DNA of 64,000 bases, taken from assembly GCA_963978895.1 (NCBI GenBank), contig OZ022238.1, forward strand, positions 3,443,661 through 3,507,660. Reading direction: 5' to 3'. Each line of letters begins with the position of its first letter. Position 1 is the first letter of the stretch. Source of the stretch: Erpobdella octoculata (taxonomy: Eukaryota; Annelida; Clitellata; Hirudinida; Erpobdellidae). The position numbers were made by a program, and so were the translations under genes. The notes below the pieces were generated by a model, which did no database searches, was not told the origin of the DNA, and saw only the letters and a program-made list of their open reading frames with translations. Shown one piece after another: positions 34,588-44,210 of the stretch.

Positions 34588-36099
34588 ATGAAAGGTGTGA
34601 AAGAAGAATTTGTTAAATATGCTGAATCGAACTCGATGCATGTTCTGTCAAAAATTGTCAAATCGAAGAGACAACCTAGCAAGATCATGTGGTTGTGTGC
34701 TATTGTTGTTTGTTCAGGAATTCTTATGTGGCAACTTGTCACATTATTTGTGAATTACAGTTCATATCCTTATAGAACTACTTATGGAGAATTAACAACT
34801 CCAAATATATTTCCTTCACTAAAAATGTGCAGTATGAAACCAATAGCTGCTCAAATAGATCATGATATTTATTTTACAGAAGACGAACATACAAGAAGAC
34901 TGAAGAACATAACCGGTTTCAATATAGTGGGTCTTATTCCTAGCATTTATTATAGATCTCTCCCAATGTATGAAACGGTAACTAATGATTCTATTCCGTT
35001 TCTAGTCGACGTTGAAATAATTGACACTGATGAAAATCTTGTAATTGAAACACAATGTACACGACATCTGAAACATGAAAACTTCTACCACCCATTCTTT
35101 TACGGCTGTCGTGTATACGAAATTTCAAAACTTTGTAACGTATCAGTGAAATCCCTTACTATGATATTGTTCACAAATACGTCTTACAATGCTCAAGAAG
35201 ATCACGGTGCATACTTTACTCTGAATACAGAGGGAGTGGCAGTAGGATTATCGGCTCCTAACGTTTATGGATATAAAAAAGGATTCAATCTTGGTCCAGG
35301 AACTGATACGGTAGTTGAAATATCCATGAAAGTTAAAACTATTTTAAACAAGCCATACAACAGTGAAGGTTGTGAGACAAACAAGTTCTTAGACAATTAT
35401 TCAAACATTCTTTATAGCAATCGAGGTTGTGATATCAAGTGTATGCAGGACGTTATATTAGAAAAGTGTCAATGCCTTGCAGGGTTTGCAATTATTCCAC
35501 CAGTGTATGACAATAAAAATATTTGTGGTAACACTTCAATAATCAACAAACCAAACAATTTAGATGCAGAAGCAGAAGTTAATATGACAGAAAAAGCATA
35601 TGAACAAGTCCTTTGTGAACATGCTGTTGTAGACGACGTTTATGATATTTGTTGGTCAAGTTGTAAAAAACCTTGCATTGAAACGTATTATGAACGTCCG
35701 ATTCACACTCTGTATGATTGGCCAAAAATCTCTTCACAATTGTTCTTTTTTGAAAAATATATCGGATATCCAAAACGTCCAAAAAGTAACAAAACACGCA
35801 ACTATTTCCAGGATTACCATGAAATAATTGGTAAATTCTATAATAAAAACGTTACTATTGAACAGTTAAATGATTTTTTTCGAAAAAACGATAAAATTAG
35901 ATCAAATTTTTTAAGAGTATCGTTTTCATTCACCTCTGATAATCCTATTTCTATCACCGATACACCTGTTTACACCTGGGAATCTGTACTTGGAAATATT
36001 GGTGGAAGTTTTAACTTATAGATGGGAATTACCATAATGACATTTGTTGAGATAATTGAATTGTTATGTAATTTGATTAGAGCAACAAAAAATCCATAA
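34588..36099 (+). pseudogene. DEG/ENaC channel with one nonsense codon in TM2 (locus G)
   Basis: Open from MKGVKEEFVKYAE through TM1, the full Cys-rich ectodomain (CDIKCMQDVILEKCQC, CKKPCIETYYE) and VLGNIGGSFNL. A TAG at 36019-36021 then replaces the invariant TGG (Trp of LSLW). After it the frame continues MGITIMTFVEIIELLCNLI to TAA at 36099. So one G-to-A-type change (TGG to TAG) truncates the protein at the start of TM2 and removes the filter. The N-terminal gating motif is also unusual: SMHVLSKIV, which keeps His but has Val in place of Gly. Relatives: 1986 and 48401. Read as a recent pseudogene; an editing or readthrough explanation has no support here. Confidence 0.85.
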
Positions 36100-37560
36100 A
36101 TCTTTCTAACAGATTGGTTGATGGAAGGTTACCAGTTTAATTTGAAAATCCAGATAATATAATCTTTATGTTTAATTCTTAAGAACCTTAATAAACCTTA
36201 AGTTTAGTTCTATATTATTGGCAAAATTGAGGAAAATTATGCTTTGTTTATTGAAAAACATAAAAAGCATAGTTTTGATGTTGAGAAACATAGAATAATA
36301 AGTTTTGAATAATTTTACAATGATTTTAATAATAATTTCACAATGCCGTTTTTATAATTTTCAAATTTGTTTTAAAACCTAATTTTATTTTATTATTTAC
36401 ATTTTTCACCACAAATTTGATTAAGAACTTTAAAAATTAAAAAGGTTTTATGACAGTTGACAAAAGAAACTAAAATGTTGACGAAAATCACAAAACAGTT
36501 TCTTATTTCTAATCGTAAAACCCAGCAAAAGCAAATAAAATATGACTTGCGCATTTCTCGAAGCATTTCTTCAATCGAACAATTTGGCTATCTACGCTCT
36601 AGTGAGCAGAAAGAATAAAGAACTCCTGAATAGCAAATCACTCACGCGTAGCACTAAAACCAGACTATGTTGGAAGTTATTTGCCATTATCTCGCAAAAA
36701 GATGGAAACAACCAGTATTGACTGACGAGTGTCTATGACTAAAAGAAAGTAGAAAAAGTCACGAACTTTTTTATTTTACTAACATTGCTTGTAAAATAAA
36801 TAGAAAATACGATGGTGTTAATGATGAGGATGATAATAATGATGGTGATAGAAAGATTAACCAAACACTCTCATATAGATGCATCTTTACTGGATGTGCA
36901 AGCGTTTAGATGCCGAGGCTGCCAAGGAACATCGCGAAAAACAGCATTTTTATTATCAGACAAATTGTTTGAATGGTTTCGAGAGTGCAATATAAAAGCT
37001 GTCTATATGTCACTATAATCATTACTAAAATCTTATTCAAAAGCTTCATTCAGCATAAAACACTTTTGGCTGCATGTGTTTAATTAAAACCAAAGAGAAA
37101 TTTCAATTTATGAACACACAATTATCACGAAACACTATTACTAACTCGAAAAATAAACATGACTCAAACATGTAAACAATATGGCGATGTGTTTATCCCA
37201 ATTAATTTTAATTAACGTGGCTGTTCACTTTTGAGTACATGCCAATTGCAACTTTCAAACTTTTCTCATTATATCTTGCATATAATTAGCTAAATACATT
37301 TTTGAATGATTGTCGGTAGAAAAATGAAAAATGCTCACATTCTGTATGAGATTGAACTACTCATTACTATTAAAAAAAAAAGTTTTGAACATTTTAAATA
37401 ATGAATTCTATTGTTTTAAACACAAACTAAATTTTTGAATAACAGAAATTACATTTTGATTTATCTTACATTTATTTAAGTATTAATATTAGAAAAAACA
37501 CAAATGAGAGAGGCAAACCATCTGGTATGATGAGTGAAAAGAAGAAACCAGCTTAATAAG
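36100..37560. other. Intergenic spacer
   Basis: AT-rich. A short GATGATG-rich tract lies at about 36820-36850. Short open frame 36812-37018 has no recognised motif. No gene supported. Confidence 0.45.
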
Positions 37561-37564
37561 ACGA

Positions 37565-38005
37565 TGTCTTCTTCTTGTTGCTTTTCATTTTCTCTCCCTC
37601 CCTATTTTTTTCTTTTTTTTCTCGTTTCAAATAATACAATTGAACACGTTAAAAAAAACTCAGAAATAACCATCATCAAATCAATTTAAACAAAATAAAG
37701 TGAACATTTATTAGATTAAAAATTAGAACTTCCTAAATTGTATGGAATCAACTCACTACCATGGAACGGTCAATGAGTTCAAGAGAAACAAATTTGTTAT
37801 TCGTAGTGTCTAATTGCTCCTCCATGTAAGTGTTGTGAATGAAAGCATAGTTAATTAACAAGTTCTATTGTTTATAAATGCATATATATTTCATGATTAA
37901 AACGCTGAAAATCACGTGTGAATTAAAACTGATTGAATACAACTGTTTAACTTTTAATGACTTGAGTTTTTCCTGTGCGTTACTTTGAATTCTTAAAATT
38001 TTAAA
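37565..38005 (+). promoter_or_regulatory. Upstream region of locus H, duplicated at 41517-43600
   Basis: Contains a CT-rich tract, ATCAAATCAATTTAAACAAA, CACTACCATGGAACGGTCAA (37754), TAATTGCTCCTCCATGTAAG, ACAAGTTCTATTGTTTATAA with ATGCAT, TGATTAAAACGCTGAAAATC and CACGTG (37912). A near-identical copy exists upstream of the fragment at 43601, split there by an LTR insertion. Blocks are shared with loci E and F. There is no TA array here. Confidence 0.52.
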
Positions 38006-39592
38006 ATGAAACGCATAAAAGACGAAGTTATTAAATTTGGTGAAAGTGTATCAGTGCGCGGCGTATCAAAAATCGTAAAATCAAAAAGAACCTCTTTTAA
38101 AATAATGTGGTTGCTAGCAGCTCTTGGGTGTACAGGAGTTCTTGTCTGGCAACTTGCTAGTTTGTTTGTAAATTACAGTTCATATCCTTATAGAACTGCC
38201 TATGGAGAAATTTCAACTTCAAATACATTTCCTTCAATAACTATTTGTAGTTTGAATCCCAAAACTGTTCAGATCGATGAGAATATTTATTTTTCACTAA
38301 AAGAGTATACGGAGAAAATAATTAATATCACAACAGCTTTGAAAGAAATATCGGTTGACAAATATGGTGTGTTTTCTATGGTTAATCAATCTTATTCTTT
38401 ATCTCTGCCAAAATATAAAACACTTACCAAGGACTCCATTCCATTTTTAGTAGACGTTGCAGTGACTGACATAACTAATCAACCGGTATATGATAAAAAT
38501 TGTACTCAGTTGGAACACGAAAATGTCTACCACCCAATTTTTTATGATTGTCACTTATATCATATTTCAAAATTTTGCAATATTGTTGTTAAATCTTTGA
38601 CTATGATAATATACACAAACACATCCTACAAAATTCATAAAAATTTTGTTTTTAAATATGATAATTTGGATACGGATGGAGTTAAAATAAAGCTTTCTGC
38701 CCCTGGAGATCTAGGTGATATATCAAAAGGATTCAATCTTGGTCCAGGAACTGACACGTTAGTAGAATTATTTATGAAAGTTAAAACAATTTTAGACAAA
38801 CCATATAACAATGAAGGTTGTGAAAGTAAAAAATACCTAGATAAACTTTCAAACACTCTTTATAATCCTCAAGTTTGTAAAATCAAATGTATTCAAGACA
38901 CAATTCTAGAAAAATGTCAATGTGTAACCGGATACAAATGTATGCCACCAATATATAATAATAAAAATATATGTGGAAACACTACAATGGCATCTAAAAA
39001 AAACAATTTTGATACAGAAACAGAAGTCAATAGAATACTAAAAGCATATGAGCAACATATTTGTGAAGATGCTGCTTCCAGTGAAAACTATGATAGCTGT
39101 GGATCTGGTTGTAAGAAATCCTGCGTTGAAACGTATTACGAACGAACTGTTCAAACCGTATACGATTGGCCAAAGGTTTCCTATCATTTGCAATTTTTTA
39201 AAGAGTATATCGACACACAAAAACGTTCTAGTGATGACAAAGTATACGATTATTTCAAAGATTACTATGAAATAATTTATAAGTACAATAGTGGTGATAA
39301 CATAAATTCAGAACAACTAGATGACTTTTTAAGAAAAAATAACAAAATCAGATCTAACTTTTTGCAAGTAAAATTTGTATTTCCATTTGACAATCCTACT
39401 TCAATCACCGATACACCTGTTTACACTTGGGATTCTATGCTTGGAACTGTTGGTGGAAGTCTCAGTTTGTGGTTAGGAGTTACCATCATGACATTTCTGG
39501 AGGTAATTGAGTTTTTATGCAATTTGATCGCTGCTGTTAAGGAACTCATAATTCCTTCAAAAACATCATTTATTATAAAGCTACCAGTTTGA
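38006..39592 (+). CDS. DEG/ENaC-family ion channel, intact (locus H)
   Basis: 528 residues, one exon, starting MKRIKDEVIKFGESVSVRG. TM1 is FKIMWLLAALGCTGVLVW; FPSITIC follows. The ectodomain has NCTQLEHENVYHPIFYDCH, CKIKCIQDTILEKCQCVTGY and CKKSCVETYYERTVQTVY; TM2 is GGSLSLWLGVTIMTFLEV with a G-V-T filter; the tail ends TSFIIKLPV. Almost the entire ectodomain is shared with locus J (44211), and its promoter plus first 43 codons are shared with fragment I (43601), so H is the surviving parent-like copy of a local duplication. AATAAA at 39807-39812. Confidence 0.94.
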   Translation: MKRIKDEVIKFGESVSVRGVSKIVKSKRTSFKIMWLLAALGCTGVLVWQLASLFVNYSSYPYRTAYGEISTSNTFPSITICSLNPKTVQIDENIYFSLKEYTEKIINITTALKEISVDKYGVFSMVNQSYSLSLPKYKTLTKDSIPFLVDVAVTDITNQPVYDKNCTQLEHENVYHPIFYDCHLYHISKFCNIVVKSLTMIIYTNTSYKIHKNFVFKYDNLDTDGVKIKLSAPGDLGDISKGFNLGPGTDTLVELFMKVKTILDKPYNNEGCESKKYLDKLSNTLYNPQVCKIKCIQDTILEKCQCVTGYKCMPPIYNNKNICGNTTMASKKNNFDTETEVNRILKAYEQHICEDAASSENYDSCGSGCKKSCVETYYERTVQTVYDWPKVSYHLQFFKEYIDTQKRSSDDKVYDYFKDYYEIIYKYNSGDNINSEQLDDFLRKNNKIRSNFLQVKFVFPFDNPTSITDTPVYTWDSMLGTVGGSLSLWLGVTIMTFLEVIEFLCNLIAAVKELIIPSKTSFIIKLPV

Positions 39593-40399
39593 TCTGAATT
39601 AATCTGAACATTACAGGGCACTTTTAATAATTTTCAGAGTTCAAGTACAATTTTATTTGTTGAGCTTATAATCTCAAGTTTTTTTAAACACTTTCTATCT
39701 ATTTTTAGTTGAGTGTTTATTTCCTTAATCATATAAACGTTTTTTAGTAAAAAATTACATAATCAGATTTCATATAAAAAGTCAAATTTTTAGCACTATA
39801 AAAAGAAATAAAAACTGTTTTCAAAAACCTTGTAGTTTACTTTCTGGCAAACGTGAACTATTATATGCTTTTACATTTCATCAATGCACTTCTACCAAAA
39901 AAATAGATTCAGTTATTTTATTCACATTTTTCAATAATTATTTCTGATTTTTCATAGTTGGTAACTTTTCACTGCTGAACAGCAGTGCATTCAAATATAA
40001 AAATACAATTGATTTGTTTCAATATGGCGTTTCATATTTAATGTTGTTTCACATATCATTTGTTATACTGCCATTTTTTATTTAACAGATTTTTTAGTAA
40101 TAGCATCATGCTAGCTTTGTAGAATATAATTACATCTCTGCAATCTTCTGGTTTTTTAAGTCAATAATAAAAATGAAACAAAACACAAAACAAACCCGAA
40201 AAATCAAAATTATAATTGGTTGAAAAATAATAATAACCTAACTGCTTGTTAACAGTGTTTTTTAAACTGGAAAAATTTTGTGAAGTTTGAATCCATGAAA
40301 CGTTTTCAAATTACTTCAAACTAATGTTTCTAATAATGATAATGATAATGAATCTGAGTTTGATTAAACCGGCGTATGTTCTTCAAAAGAACTTCAAGA
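39593..40399. other. 3' flank of locus H
   Basis: TTTTCAGAGTTCAAGTACAA and TTGAGCTTATAATCTCAAG recur after locus J (47340-47400) and, diverged, after fragment B (7483-7540). No gene. Confidence 0.5.
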
Positions 40400-40923
40400 C
40401 CACTGTAGACGTTAGGGAAAAGATTTAGAAACAGAAATGTCTTTTGTGCTGTGTGAAAACTGGCTAAACTGGATGTAGAGATGATGTGGAAAGGGAGTTT
40501 GTTCTACATTTCAGGCCCAATCACGTCGATGGATCTTCCGTCGAGCGATAAACCGGCGGTGAGTGTAGTGAGAAGTTCCCTGGATGCTGATCTGAGCCTT
40601 TGCCGGCCAGGTACATTGGCAACATGAGCAAAAGACAGGTATGGAGGAGCTTGGCCATGTAGAGATTTGTGTATTATTGTGGAAATCTTGTACTCGATTC
40701 GTTGCCGAATGCGAAGCCAGTGGGGATCTTTGAGAAATGGGGTGACATGGTCATATTTCCGAGCATTGTAGATTATTTTGGCGGCTGTGTTGATGAGAAT
40801 TTGAAGCCGATCCAGATGACAAGAAGGAAGACCGGCTAGAGTTGAATTTCCGTAATCAATCTTTGGAAGAACCAGGGCACATAAACAAACATGCATTCTA
40901 GCAAAGTAGTTTTCTAAGTCCAA
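40400..40923 (-). pseudogene. LINE C-terminal relic
   Basis: Minus-strand frame 40923-40504 encodes the region after the RT domain of a CR1/Rex/Jockey-clade LINE: ALVLPKIDYGNSTLAGLPSC, RLQILINTAAKIIYNARKYD, HWLRIRQRIEYKISTIIHKS and LHGQAPPYLS. Sequence to about 40400 may be the rest of the C-terminus. No endonuclease or catalytic YADD-type motif remains. Confidence 0.85.
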
Positions 40924-41331
40924 AAAAGGTTCGAATATTTCTTTCTTATCCAGCCCAGCGCCATATATCTTTAACTTTCAATTTTTTTGTTTAAAATAAC
41001 GATAACATTTTTTTTAATTCATAATTATTATTAAACTTATTCGAGAAAGTTAGAATCTTCATTTTTTTAAAAGCTAATTGCACGGGTGCAGATATGTTTT
41101 GATCGTGTGGTTGTGGGCAAGGTGCCAACTTATAACGGCATGTTGGTTCGGTTCATGGGCATACTTCAACCCCAAGGTTTTGTGTGTTCGTTTGCAGGTT
41201 TATACCAACGATTTGTATACATATGCGTCTTGATTAATTCTAGTCTTTAATTATATGGTTGGATGTTAAAAATCACGAGCACCATCCATAACCTAGTTTT
41301 ATCTATTTCGTTCCATATTTTGGTTTTTTTT
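40924..41331. other. Spacer with a possible second tRNA-like segment
   Basis: 41105-41160 has GTGGTTGTGGGCAAGGTGCC and GGTTCGGTTCATG, which loosely resemble RNA polymerase III A and B boxes. The match is poor and no element boundary is visible. Confidence 0.25.
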
Positions 41332-41465
41332 AAGGTTAGTGAAAAGTTTTAGTCCACCTTGCGAGGCACTCTACTTGAGCAATGCGAGTAAAAACGCTGG
41401 CGACGCCACTGAGCTTGAACCGCCGATCTATACGCCAACTGGTGAACGTTAAACTGTTAGGCCCA
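41332..41465 (-). mobile_element. tRNA-derived SINE, diverged copy
   Basis: Aligns with the body of the SINE at 50606-50773: AAGGTTAGTGAAAAG, GCGAGGCACTC, GCTGGCGACGCCACTGAG and CTTGAACCGCCGATCTA, where the better copy has GATTCGAACCGACGACCTA. The B-box is mutated. No (AAT)n tail is kept, only a TTTTTTTT at the corresponding end. Confidence 0.65.
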
Positions 41466-41516
41466 TTTTAATTTTTTTCAAATTTATTTGGTATTGAATT
41501 AAAAAACACAAATGAG

Positions 41517-41752
41517 TCTTCTTCTTGTTGCTTTACATTTTCTCTCTTTTTCTATTTTTTTCTCGTTTCAATAATACAACTGAACACGTGTGATAAACTC
41601 GACAGCCATTATCATCAAATCAATTTAAACAAAATAAAATAAACATTTAATAAGAATTAAAATTAGTACTTCCGGAATTGTATCGAATGAACTGGCTACC
41701 ATGGAACGATCAATAAATTCAAGAGAAGCAAATTTGTTACTTGTAGTGTCTA
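41517..41752 (+). promoter_or_regulatory. Duplicated locus H upstream region, distal part
   Basis: GTCTTCTTCTTGTTGCTTTA through GGCTACCATGGAACGATCAA to TGTAGTGTCTA matches 37565-37810. The match resumes at 43402 (GTCTAATTGCTCCTCCATG), so the block is interrupted exactly by the solo LTR. Confidence 0.75.
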
Positions 41753-42020
41753 TGTAACGGTTGTTACTATATTTCATTGATACGTAATTAATTATTTATA
41801 TTTTTTCTTTACATTGAATTAAATATTTATTTTTATATATTTTTATCTTAGACATTAAATTAAATAACTATTATTTTATTTGAATCTTTTATTTTTCTGT
41901 CCCATGTGACGAAAAGACTGACTTCCTTTTTAACATACTTAGGATTATTGCTGTGTGTTTCGTGCTTGGCTTCGTGCTAATAAGTTGTTGATTTGATTTC
42001 TCTGTGTGTTGTACCATGGG

Positions 42021-43285
42021 CAAGAACGGATCCAGGGGGGGGGGATGAGGGGGATGCATCCCCCCCACCAGCCAAAGTCATGTAATGTAATTTTTTGCAA
42101 ATTCGAGGATTTTTCATTTAATAGTAGGGGGCTGTCTATATATCTACGTTATAATCTATATTGCTAATTTTCTATAGCATTCCAAAGATGGCGCTACTCT
42201 ACCGATGCTGTCAATTCAAGTTTAAATTCACTTTTCATCAAAATCTCGCCATATTGATTCGATTTGATTTCTGAAATTTTGCGTTTTCGTGCACTATTAG
42301 TATAGAGCAAACCTTAGTACTGTGTTATACAATCAAAATAAATAACACTAATTTTAAAAGTATACAATTCGTAATCTAAATCAACGATTTTCAAAGAAAT
42401 AATACAACTCCGCCTTGCTTTTGCAAGCCAGTCCCAAGCCTGGAGAAAGGAGGAGGGAAAAGTTAAAAGGATCAAATTATGATCCACGACTGGTAGTACT
42501 TAGGTGCTTCTGACACAGCCGTTTCAGCCTTAAAACACTTGGTGTAAAGGACTATAAACTATTATAAAAAAAAAGAAAAAAAAGAAATAATACTAAATTA
42601 TTATGTCGAGTGGTCCAAAAAAGTTTAAGCAGAGTCAGCTTTCGTTCAACTTACTATATAAAACAGTTGAAAACAATAAAACTATGGAATGTTCCAATAT
42701 TATAGAATTGCATGCAGACATTGAAAATACTGTCAGTGAAGCTAACATTCAGAAATCTTCCAATGATGGCAATATTCCATCTGAATCAGTTAAAGTCTAT
42801 CAAGAAGAAGTTCCTCTAGAAGATCCGTCTACCAAAGATGACAAAGAAACACATAGTAAAATATGTTCTTCAGGTAACCAACTAACAGCCTTGGAGGAAA
42901 GATCGGACAAATCCATTATTTCTTCCTTTCTTTGTATGCATATTGTTGCTTGCCCGTGTGTTTTTGTTTTTTCTCCTACCCTAGGAGAAAAAAATCCTAC
43001 CGTCTACAGAATAAGACTTTGAATTCATCTTGATCGCTCGTTTTGTCTGACATCATAAAAATTGTATACTTGTTTTGATTTGATTTAAGCTATTTTTATA
43101 GGCAATAATTTAAAAGATATTAGTTCAATGTATGCGCCAAATCGCACCATTTCATATAGTCTTTGTAAAAAAACCTTGGAGAGGGGTCACATCCCCCCTA
43201 CCCAAACCCCTCCCCTTGCTCGGCGCTGCGCCCCTCTTTAATGTTGGTTCATCCCCCCCACCAGAATTTTCTGTATCCGCCCCTG
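42021..43285. mobile_element. hAT element nested in the solo LTR
   Basis: 8-bp target duplication ACCATGGG (42013-42020 and 43286-43293). Ends are imperfect inverted repeats: CAAGAACGGATCCAG on the left and, reversed, CAGGGGCGGATACAG on the right, each next to a G/C homopolymer tract. 1265 bp. It carries a partial coding region (42603-43022) and a copy of the dispersed repeat (about 42404-42580). Internally deleted and non-autonomous. Confidence 0.9.
42603..43022 (+). CDS. N-terminal part of a hAT-type transposase (partial)
   Basis: 139-codon frame from ATG: MSSGPKKFKQSQLSFNLLYK, then acidic low-complexity sequence with many Ser, Glu and Asp. An N-terminal Lys-rich start followed by an acidic linker is common in ZMYM-like hAT transposases, and the location inside hAT ends supports this. 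There is no zinc finger, DDE core or dimerisation region; the last 30 or so residues probably read into an intron. Likely non-functional. Confidence 0.5.
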   Translation: MSSGPKKFKQSQLSFNLLYKTVENNKTMECSNIIELHADIENTVSEANIQKSSNDGNIPSESVKVYQEEVPLEDPSTKDDKETHSKICSSGNQLTALEERSDKSIISSFLCMHIVACPCVFVFSPTLGEKNPTVYRIRL

Positions 43286-43401
43286 ACCATGGGCGCTGAT
43301 AAAGTTTGTGAGTACCTCCGAACTTGTGGTGTCTAAATAAATAAGAACCTGAACGCTGGCTCCTGTTGATGATTTTTCTTCATCGGACAACCGACGTTAC
43401 A

Positions 43402-43600
43402 GTCTAATTGCTCCTCCATGTAAGTGTTGTGAATGAAACCAATGGTTAATTGACAAGTTCTATTGTTTATAAATGCATATATATTTCATGATTAAAACGC
43501 TGAAAATCACGTGTGAATTAAAACTGATTGAATACAATTGTTTGAGTTTTAATGACTTGAGTTTTTCCTGTGCGTTACATGGAAATCTTAAAATTATAAA
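43402..43600 (+). promoter_or_regulatory. Duplicated locus H upstream region, proximal part
   Basis: Nearly identical to 37806-38005, including the ACAAGTTCTATTGTTTATAA block, CACGTG at 43508 and the final TTAAAAT before ATG. It now stands before a dead fragment. Confidence 0.75.
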
Positions 43601-43730
43601 ATGAAACGCATAAAAGACGAAGTTATTAAATTTGGTGAAAGTGTATCGGTGCGCGGCGTATCAAAAATCGTTAAATAAAAAAAAACTTTAAAATTATGTG
43701 GTTGCTAGCAGCTCTTGGGTGTACAGGAGT
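43601..43730 (+). pseudogene. DEG/ENaC N-terminal fragment (locus I)
   Basis: Copy of the first 43 or so codons of locus H: MKRIKDEVIKFGESVSVRG, VSKIVK, then a TAA from a small indel/substitution cluster (43676), and WLLAALGCTGV in another frame. Homology ends abruptly at GTACAGGAGT (43730) where a 20-bp minisatellite begins. It cannot make a channel. Confidence 0.85.
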
Positions 43731-44000
43731 ATGGTTTTCGGATGAAAAGTCTTGTTTTCGGGTGAAAAGTCTTGTTTTTGGATGAAGAGTCTTGTTTTCA
43801 GATGAAGAGTCTTGTTTTCGGATGAAGAGTCTTGTTTTCGGATGAAAAGTTTTGTTTTCGGGTGAAAAGTCTTGTTTTCTGATGAAGAGTCTTGTTTTCA
43901 GATGAAGAGTCTTCCTTTCGGATGAAGAGTTATGCTTTCGGCTGAAATGTCTTGTTTTCGGATGAAACGTTTTGTTTTCGGCTGAAATGTTTTTCAATCG
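43731..44000. repeat. 20-bp minisatellite
   Basis: About 13 units of TTTTCGGATGAAGAGTCTTG with point variants, no length variants seen. It abuts the broken end of locus I. The minus-strand open frame with repeated KQDSSSENKT-like units is a by-product. Confidence 0.92.
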
Positions 44001-44210
44001 TGTGAAAAATCCTGGTACCGGTTAAAACAATTTTATTAATTATTTGTCTGAATTGACAAGTTTTATTTTAATTGATCAGAAAAAACGTGTAATTTTATTT
44101 ATATTTAAAATATGACTTAATATAAATTAAAGATAACTTTTGCAACGTGTGCGCTGATAATCTGATTTTTTCTAAAGCAACAGAATCGAATAGAAAATTA
44201 AGTTTCTATA

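Larger units (their letters stand above)
41753..43401. mobile_element. Solo LTR of an LTR retrotransposon (376 bp plus nested hAT)
   Basis: Begins TGTAACGG and ends CGTTACA, with a 5-bp target duplication GTCTA (41748-41752 and 43402-43406). The empty site is seen in the paralogous promoter at about 37807. TG...CA ends with a 5-bp duplication are the signature of LTR integration. Removing the nested hAT and its 8-bp duplication leaves about 376 bp, including an AATAAATAAG near the 3' end. No gag-pol is present, so it is a solo LTR left by recombination between two LTRs. Probably Gypsy-type; not proven. Confidence 0.85.

Noticed and set aside
43731..44000. CRISPR-like array (regular 20-bp repeats)
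   Set aside because: There are no unique spacers, the units are contiguous, and the DNA is animal nuclear sequence. It is a minisatellite.
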